A stretch of DNA of 40,863 nt from Didymodactylos carnosus (lineage: Eukaryota; Rotifera; Eurotatoria; Philodinida; Philodinidae). Both the position numbers and the translations under genes were made by a program. A model generated the notes under the pieces. It did no database searches and had not been told where the DNA came from. It saw only the letters and a list, made by a program, of their open reading frames with translations. Positions 34,784 through 40,863 of this stretch are shown piece by piece; the first letter of the stretch is position 1, and each line of letters opens with the position of its first letter. The stretch lies in contig CAJNOQ010000800.1 in assembly GCA_905250885.1 (NCBI GenBank), positions 1 to 40,863 on the forward strand, in the 5' to 3' direction.

Positions 34784-35011
34784 TTATTTTCCATATCGTA
34801 TCACCTTAAGCTCAATAATTCTTCCGAGATATTTAACAGTGTATATGTATGTCATAGACGTATGATAGTCTACTTTAACAAATGTCATGCTTTGAAATGG
34901 TAAATGCTGTAGACGTAAAGCCTGAATAACTTGCATAAAATGAACCGGATCATCCGACAGTATGATATGAATTAAACCGAAAATAATATATATAAAAGTT
35001 TGCTGACTCAT
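34784..35011 (-). CDS. Possible small secreted protein or first exon
   Basis: A strong acceptor, cttttttctcag, ends two bases before an ATG at 35011. The frame gives MSQQTFIYIIFGLIHIILS, like a signal peptide, then about 57 mixed residues (DDPVHFMQVIQALRLQHLPF onward) to a stop at 34784. The acceptor-ATG arrangement is the same as in the ART-TPR gene and would suit a 5' UTR intron or trans-splicing. A possible donor (aag/gtgata) lies shortly before the stop, so this may be only the first exon of a longer gene. No family recognised. Confidence 0.3.
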   Translation of the reverse strand: MSQQTFIYIIFGLIHIILSDDPVHFMQVIQALRLQHLPFQSMTFVKVDYHTSMTYIYTVKYLGRIIELKVIRYGK

Positions 35012-35400
35012 TTCTGAGAAAAAAGTTTTTTTCATGAAAAGTTTTAGAAAACAAAACACTTGTAGCTGGTATTGCTAGATACTTTTTAATGGTAGCCTGT
35101 GACCATATTCTAACCAAAATAACGATAAATCATAATTCGTTTTAGATATTATTGAGTACAGAGAAATTTCTTGTTTAACAGTCGTACTTGTTTAAAGTGA
35201 AGGTGGCCTTGCTTTTCTTGTTTGTGTTAATAACATACCACATTTTTTCGAAGAAGTAACGAACTAAATCAATCAGCAAAGTCTACCACCTAATCTGGGA
35301 GTCTCTTTGACATATCTCTTTCTTTACTCACTTTTTCAAAATTTTATGTTTGTGAAATAAAATACATAATATATCGACAAATCACTAAAGGATACCGACC

Positions 35401-35568
35401 AGTTTCCAGTTCAAAAAGAACTGTGGTTCCCATTCGCAGGAACTGGAACTGCTGAATCATTTCTAGTTCAGGAACGGAAACTGAACAACCGTTCCCGTTC
35501 ATTGAACGCGAACTGAAAAAACAGTTCCCGTTATTGAGAAACTGCAGTACGAGGAACTATAAACTGTC
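35401..35568. repeat. Array of GGAACTG/CAGTTCC dyad words
   Basis: About twelve copies of ggaact, agttcc or close variants occur in alternating orientation over 170 bp, with ccgttcccgttc in the middle. No clean terminal repeats or flanking duplication. It resembles, in design but not in sequence, the arrays at 693-838, 30569-30940, 33586-33900 and 39673-40148. Confidence 0.65.
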
Positions 35569-35913
35569 ATAGGCCTAATGGCAACATACTACTACTTTTC
35601 TTTAGTTAGTCTTATTTTTCAAAAATTTCGTCATATTCACAAACTTTGTTGATTTTTTCATCATCGCGGTTTGGAAGAGCACCATCAACTCAATCAAATA
35701 TTTGTGATAGAAGGTTTGCTGAAGAAAAAATGAAAATAAGGGTATGACAAAGCATTTATGGTAGTGTTTGGTCTGTATCTCATCAAGAAAGTATTTTCAT
35801 TTAGAGTGTTATATCGCAATATTCTAGATCTCGCCAAGAGCTATTGATTGCACTATAGTATGCGCTTAGCCATCGTCTAGTTAACTTACAAAATATTACA
35901 CATTAGTAGAGTT

Positions 35914-36156
35914 GTGATTTTTCATCATGACTATGTTGACGGTGTTTTTTCCAAGACAACCAAGAGATGTCATTCAAATACGAACTACATAAATAAAGCG
36001 TTTCTATCAAGTTCAATCAGCATCCGGAATAAATTACCGAAAGAACTCAGAGAAATATGTGACACAGGCATATTCTTAACAGCATACAAACTTCATCCTT
36101 TTTATCGTCTAAAATCACCTGCTTGGTACGATATCGGTACAGATGCGCCAATATAG
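35914..36156 (+). pseudogene. C-terminal remnant of a non-LTR retrotransposon reverse transcriptase
   Basis: The open frame contains NKAFLSSSISIRNKLPKEL followed by a hydrophobic/basic tail (FLTAYKLHPFYRL). This is the usual last block of LINE-type polymerases (SFxxSxxxxWNxLPxE...F...L); here the conserved Trp before N is replaced by Arg. The catalytic reverse-transcriptase region is absent upstream, where stops appear, so it is a dead 5'-truncated fragment. It lies on the opposite strand to the similar remnant at 6957-6757. Confidence 0.55.
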
Positions 36157-37668
36157 TGATGTGCCACATGAGAATAGAATTCAGCGTTCTAACCAATAAA
36201 AACGAAACTGCAGTATCCGGAACTGTACTTTTTGCAATGTACCTGAATTAGCATGTCATTTTTTCTTGTACTATGCAAAATATACACTATATTCGTAACT
36301 CGTCAATAACCAATGTGGAGGAATAATTCATTCGGTAACTCTAATACTAATTTTTCTGTCTCTGCAATTAAAATAGATTATAATCTGTTTCTGTTTGGGT
36401 TCTGATAAACTCTCTAGAACAGAAAACATGATAGTAGCAATCCTTAAACGTTTGTAAGAAATTCTCAACGCTTTTTCTAAAATCTAAAATCCTTTTCATT
36501 TCCATTTTATCTTGAACAATTATCTGTCTACTAGTTGCCGTTATAATGCTTGTTATTATGCCAAATATGTTGTTATTCTATTAGGATTAATATCCTATGT
36601 ATTAATCCTTGTTAAATAAATTATTCAGTATATTATTTAAAGATTCATATCTGTTCTTGCTCAACTCGACCAGTTCTATCATTTTGGAAACAAAAGTTTC
36701 TCAAAGATATTGCTTTCCAAGACTATTTTTTTTCGATTTCCAAAAACGTGAACTGAAAAAAGGTTGAAACGACTCCTTTTTAACAGTAAGAGTTTTTGCC
36801 AGAGTTTCCTTGCTAAGTTGTGAGGGAGAATTTTATTCGATAATACCGATTTCATCTTCTCGAATGCATTACCTTTATGTCGAACTGTGTTTTTTGCTGA
36901 AAACGTAGCTTATGATAGGCAAATGACTGGGCAAAATTTGATTTTTTTCCCCATTGTTTTCCATGATGGAAATGGATGTTAATATACTGTTTAACAATGT
37001 AAACTGTATTGCACTTAGATCCACTTGATGGGTGTTTCATGTGGTTGTATGCTTAGTGAGAACTGCCATATGAATATACTATCTAGATACAGTCAATTTT
37101 TCTTCTATTTATCAGAATAATACATCAGTTAAACACTCAGGCACGATTTCCAGTTAGAGCTAAGGTTTGATAAATAGTAAAATATGCCAGAATCATTTCA
37201 GGAGTGTAGCTAGTTCAATCTGTTTGTTCTTTCAGTTAATATTAAGATGCAAATAATGTTCAATTGTTACATGCTTTATGTTCTGACGCTAGAAGACAAG
37301 ACTATAGATCAAATCAAAGGTTAGAATGACATAGTGTAATTCCTATAGACGATTGAAACGCTCATTTTTCATATGTAAAGAAAAAAATCTGTTTCATATG
37401 ATATACGCATCGTTTTAACGCTCGCTCTTGGTTCCCTCTCTCAAAATCCGTTTTCATGTACAAGGAGAAAATATATCCAGCGTCATTAAAGCAGAAGAAA
37501 GTTCTATTATTATTCTGCGTGAAAACTTTTACTGTTTTACGGAGATGTATTACAAAAATAGGTAAAAAATTTACAAAACATACATCGTTTTAAGAAAAAA
37601 CATAGAAATATTATTTTGACTTTTAAATCTTTTAGAAATGAAATATACCTATTCAACATAATTTACGT
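36157..37668. other. Non-coding stretch downstream of the unrecognised five-exon gene
   Basis: About 1.5 kb with no supported exon. It holds the 3' flank of the minus-strand gene ending at 37669. The 62-codon frame at 36852-37040 (minus) has no family or splice context. Confidence 0.4.
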
Positions 37669-39236
37669 CTAATCTTGAATTTGAAATAAATTATTTGATG
37701 AGAGTCGAAACATCATTGAAAACCAATCGCGTAATTGCACGTTTGATGTTTGAGAGCCAAATTTTGCATTTAGAAAACTTTCTAATTGAACAAATGCTTG
37801 TGAATCATTAATTGTAGGAATCTGAAATGATCAAATTAACTTGGGTAAAAGTTAGCCATAGCGATTTCTCATGTTTCATGAAGCATATACTTCAGCAACT
37901 CACATCGATTATTAAATAATAGAGAAATAAGCGGTATTTTTTGTGTTAAACTTAAAATACGAAGAGACAGTAGCGCAACGAGGACCATTAAACTAATCTC
38001 CTTTAATTGGAGAGAAAAACGTTGCCCATGTTACCGATTTAAAAGCTTTATCTAGAAAAAGTACTAGTTTCAAAAAATAGTTTTAAGTCAAAGTCTAATG
38101 TTTCACTGTTTTCTTCTTACGCTCAAAGAAGAGACAATCTTTCAGTTATGTGTTCTATGTCACGTTAGCGACTATGTCACTTACTAGTGAATTGAATCTA
38201 ATTAACTTACTTTAGACATCGGTTGTTTTAACGCAACCCCTTCAGGTATAACACTACTTTTCTTTTCTTTACTATTGATATAACCAGACAGTTCATTGAG
38301 AAACGTTTGAACATTTTCCTATTTTAAGCGATGGAAAAACATTATGCGTCGAAAAACGAATATTATTTTTAGTGCAATTTACCTGAGAAATTTGTTTTGG
38401 ATGTGTTTCAGCAACTTGTGCAATTGGAAGATATCTAAACGAAATTGTTTTTTGTGTATAAAAGTAGCGTAGTTTTATTTTATTACCTCTTGTGAAGATC
38501 TAATAATTTGAATAATGGTACATATAGAACATTTGTTGGTTCATTATTGATTTTCTCATCAGTTTTTATTGTATAAAAGGCGTAAATAAACGGCTTTTCT
38601 TTTGTGGTTACATCGCTATTAATATTAATTGAATTTGTTGAATACCAAGCTAAACTCATTAATGATGTAGAATCAGTAGGTAGTTCTCGTTTAAATAAAT
38701 TCATGTTCATATTTGGACATTGTGAAAAATCTTCATCTGTCATTGTTGCTGAAGACGATGCAGCTGTACCTTGTGTTGTTTGACTTCTCGATGTTTTACT
38801 TGATACCAACCGTATACTTGTACGAGGTTCATTTGTTCCTTGAGATAATGTTGGAATTGATTGAGAATATTGCTCAGATGGATATAGTCCGAGACAATTT
38901 TCCGAGTATAAAGGTAATTCGGAAAGACATTTATTTGTTTGTACAAGACGAGGTAATAGATGAAGAAAATAGAGATTTGTTCGACCAACACAATCCGAAT
39001 CAAATGATAATAATTGGCGATTATCAATTCGTTTTGAAATTGCATTTTGATAATCTAAATTTTGAATATATTACACTATGATAAGAATTGTAACAGCTAC
39101 TTACTTAATAAATGTAACCATGTAATATCATCAAATGATGATGCTGTTAAACGAGCTATTTTCGAATCAAATGATTCTGGCAATGATTTTGGCTCAAAAT
39201 GAGGTGCTAATGTCAATACTTCACGTTCGGCTTCAG
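37669..39236 (-). CDS. Unrecognised multi-exon protein, last five exons (5' end missing)
   Basis: Five exons with GT-AG borders and matching phases: 39236-39105, 39054-38487, 38434-38383, 38318-38211, 37821-37669. They join into 337 complete codons plus a stop. The product opens EAEREVLTLAPHFEPKSLPE, continues through DDITWLHLLNYQNAI and CVGRTNLYFLHLLPRL, a Ser/Thr-rich stretch (about residues 135-165), KPFIYAFYTIKTDE and NVLYVPLFKLLDLHKRYLP, and ends WFSMMFRLSSNNLFQIQD. No membrane segment or signal peptide is visible; it looks like the C-terminal part of a larger soluble, mostly helical protein. The first exon starts mid-codon after an acceptor (cttttttag), and no upstream exon was found before the foldback at 39673, so earlier exons lie beyond it or outside the window. 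I do not recognise the family. A 122-codon plus-strand frame over exon 2 is an antisense shadow. Confidence 0.7.
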
Positions 39237-39670
39237 CTAAAAAAGAATAGCAAATAAAATGTAGTCGCTATATTGAAATGGGAATAAGATAGGAATGTTT
39301 GCATCTCCCACGATGGAAACTGTTTTTATAGAATTTACTATGGAATGATATTAGCAATTATATCAAACAGAAATCATGATAAATTTGCATTCAGTCATAT
39401 TTGAACGAAGAACTAGGGCTACGATATAAAGTAAGTTAGTTTTCTATCCTTCATTTTTGTCTACTGTTTAGCCACACTAAACAAATTAATTTTATTCAAT
39501 CGATCTTTTTTCTGTCTGGCATAGTATTAAATAGAAAAAGGTTAATATCGTTGTTTTTGAATAACTCGTGATTAGTTTTAGATTCAGTTTTCTCTTCGTT
39601 TTGACGTAATTATCTTCATCCAAAACAATTAATAATTTCAAATATATGAACTTCACATATTTATTTTTCT
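39237..39670. other. Probable intron or upstream flank of the five-exon gene
   Basis: AT-rich, no exon recognised. It ends at a foldback element; if the gene has earlier exons, this stretch and the two foldbacks beyond it are intronic. Confidence 0.4.
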
Positions 39671-40150
39671 ACTCTCTAAAAAAAAATCAAATCCTTGGAA
39701 ACCGATAGAAAAGGGTTTTCGAGCATCCGGAAACCAAAATGGGTTTCCCACAAGCTCTCGAAAACTGAGATGAGTTTCCAGTCTTATTTCGGAAGCTCAT
39801 CAAAGGGTTTCCAAAAGTTCAGATAGGTTTCCGAACCTTCGGAAACTTTTATCCGTTTCCTATAGTTTCATTTTCGGAAATCCTCTAAGAGTTTCCAAAC
39901 TCTCGGAAACCTTACAAAATTCTGGGAAACGCTTAAAAGGTTTCCGAAAATGAAACTATAGGAAACGGATAAAAGTTTCCGAAGGTTCCGAAACCTATTT
40001 GAACTTTTAAAAACCTTTTGATGGGTTTCCGAGATTAGCTCAGAAACTCATCTCAGTTTTCGAGAGCTAGCGGGAAACCCATTTTGGTTTCCGGATGCTC
40101 GAAAACCGTTTTCTTTCGGTTTCCGAGAATACGACTTTTTTTTAGAGAGT
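39671..40150. mobile_element. TA-flanked foldback MITE with CTCTCTAAAAAAAA ends and GGTTTCC/GGAAACC interior
   Basis: The element spans about 39673-40148 with TA on both sides. Arms of about 220 bp are near-perfect inverted copies (shared: gagcatccggaaaccaaaat, ctctcgaaaactgagatgag, cttttatccgtttcctatag), around a loop of about 50 bp. The whole element is built from ggtttcc and ggaaacc words about every 20 bp in both orientations, so even the arms fold on themselves. Ends match those at 1156-1165 and 31205-31610. No coding capacity. The high arm identity suggests recent origin or upkeep by conversion. Confidence 0.88.
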
Positions 40151-40412
40151 AGATATTAATACCAGTAAGTTATAGTTTCAAACTGCTGCCTTGTGTTGTT
40201 CGTGATCGATGAGCAAACAACTGACTAAACACGTAAGAATTCTTTCGATTTATTCTTATAAACTTTCTACATTGTCGTTTTACACACGACAGATTTTTTA
40301 GTTATTAAGGGTCCTCCCCTCATTTTGTGCTTTCCGTAGAAAGGCTGTGAAATAGAAACTAAAACTCACTAAGACTTCATAGTTTTAGAACTGACTGGAA
40401 ACTCAATGGAAC
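40151..40412. other. Short spacer between two foldbacks
   Basis: About 260 bp of AT-rich DNA with no recognisable feature. Confidence 0.35.
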
Positions 40413-40863
40413 ACTTTTTCGTTTTTGTTTCAAGCTTCTAACTATGGCCGTTCATCAGTTTTCCAGAAAACTCGGTTTTTCATTGTGTCACATTACGATC
40501 ACTCTTAAATCTCATCCGATCGAGTTAAAAATTTTACTAGAGGTACTCAAGATCATGGCGAAGAGGTTTAATTTTGGAATTTTACTTTAGACCTTTCTTT
40601 ACCGAGTTATACGGATTCTAAAATTTAAAAACTTGGTTTTTGAAAAGTTTTTCGGTAATTTTCCTATAATTCGATAAAGAAAGGTCTAAAGTAAAATTCC
40701 AAAATTAAACGTCTTCGCTATGACCTTGAGTACCTCTAGTAAAATCTTTAACTCGATCGGATGAGATTTAAGAGTGATCGTAATGTGACACAATGAAAAA
40801 CCGAGTTTTCTGGAAAACTGATGAACGGCCATAGTTAGAAGCTTGAAACAAAAACGAAAAAGT
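40413..40863. repeat. Large foldback reaching the window end (about 200-bp arms)
   Basis: 40413-about 40610 is the reverse complement of about 40666-40863 with only a handful of mismatches; the loop is about 55 bp. The outermost paired base on the right is the last base of the window, so the element may extend further. The arms contain aactatggccgttcatcag and cgatcactcttaaatctcat. No coding content and no visible CTCTCTAAAA terminus. Confidence 0.85.

Noticed and set aside
38713..39081. 122-codon plus-strand frame
   Set aside because: It is antisense to the well-supported exon at 39054-38487 of the minus-strand gene.
1..40863. tRNA or rRNA genes
   Set aside because: I looked for the T-loop word GGTTCRANNCC with a matching acceptor stem and for long conserved rRNA words and saw none; a covariance-model scan would be decisive.

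Overview
The window looks like nuclear DNA from an invertebrate animal, most probably a bdelloid rotifer. It is strongly AT-rich. The genes have short introns (mostly 54-65 nt) with GT-AG borders. There is an ADP-ribosyltransferase fused to a long kinesin-light-chain-like TPR array, a combination I know best from bdelloids. There are no operons, ribosome binding sites or CRISPR arrays. The rotifer assignment is an inference, not a proof.

All convincing genes lie on the minus strand. From right to left they are: (1) the last five exons of an unrecognised soluble protein (39236-37669), whose 5' end was not found; (2) the last two exons of a two-membrane-segment protein (33462-32624), with possible loose exons upstream (35011-34338); (3) a complete eight-exon protocadherin-like adhesion receptor (22519-16241), which I joined exon by exon and which gives one open frame of 1203 residues; (4) a single-exon ART-TPR protein (5308-2405) with intact R-S-ExE catalytic residues. 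Two tails of decayed non-LTR retrotransposon reverse transcriptases lie at 6957-6757 (minus) and 35914-36156 (plus).

Much of the rest is non-coding and full of small non-autonomous DNA transposons and foldback (inverted-repeat) elements. Three ends share the terminal motif CTCTCTAAAAA next to a TA dinucleotide, yet their interiors are unrelated. Several other elements carry 8-bp flanking duplications typical of hAT transposons. Six tracts are each built from their own short dyad word (GGGACTCC, CAAGTACTTG, ACGATCGT, TTTGTCC, GGAACTG, GGTTTCC), written over and over in both orientations. Both window edges fall inside or beside inverted repeats.

The genes show no sign of working together as a pathway. 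They look like neighbours in a gene-poor, transposon-rich region. The stretch from about 7.9 to 15.6 kb and most of 22.5 to 32.4 kb hold no gene that I can support.
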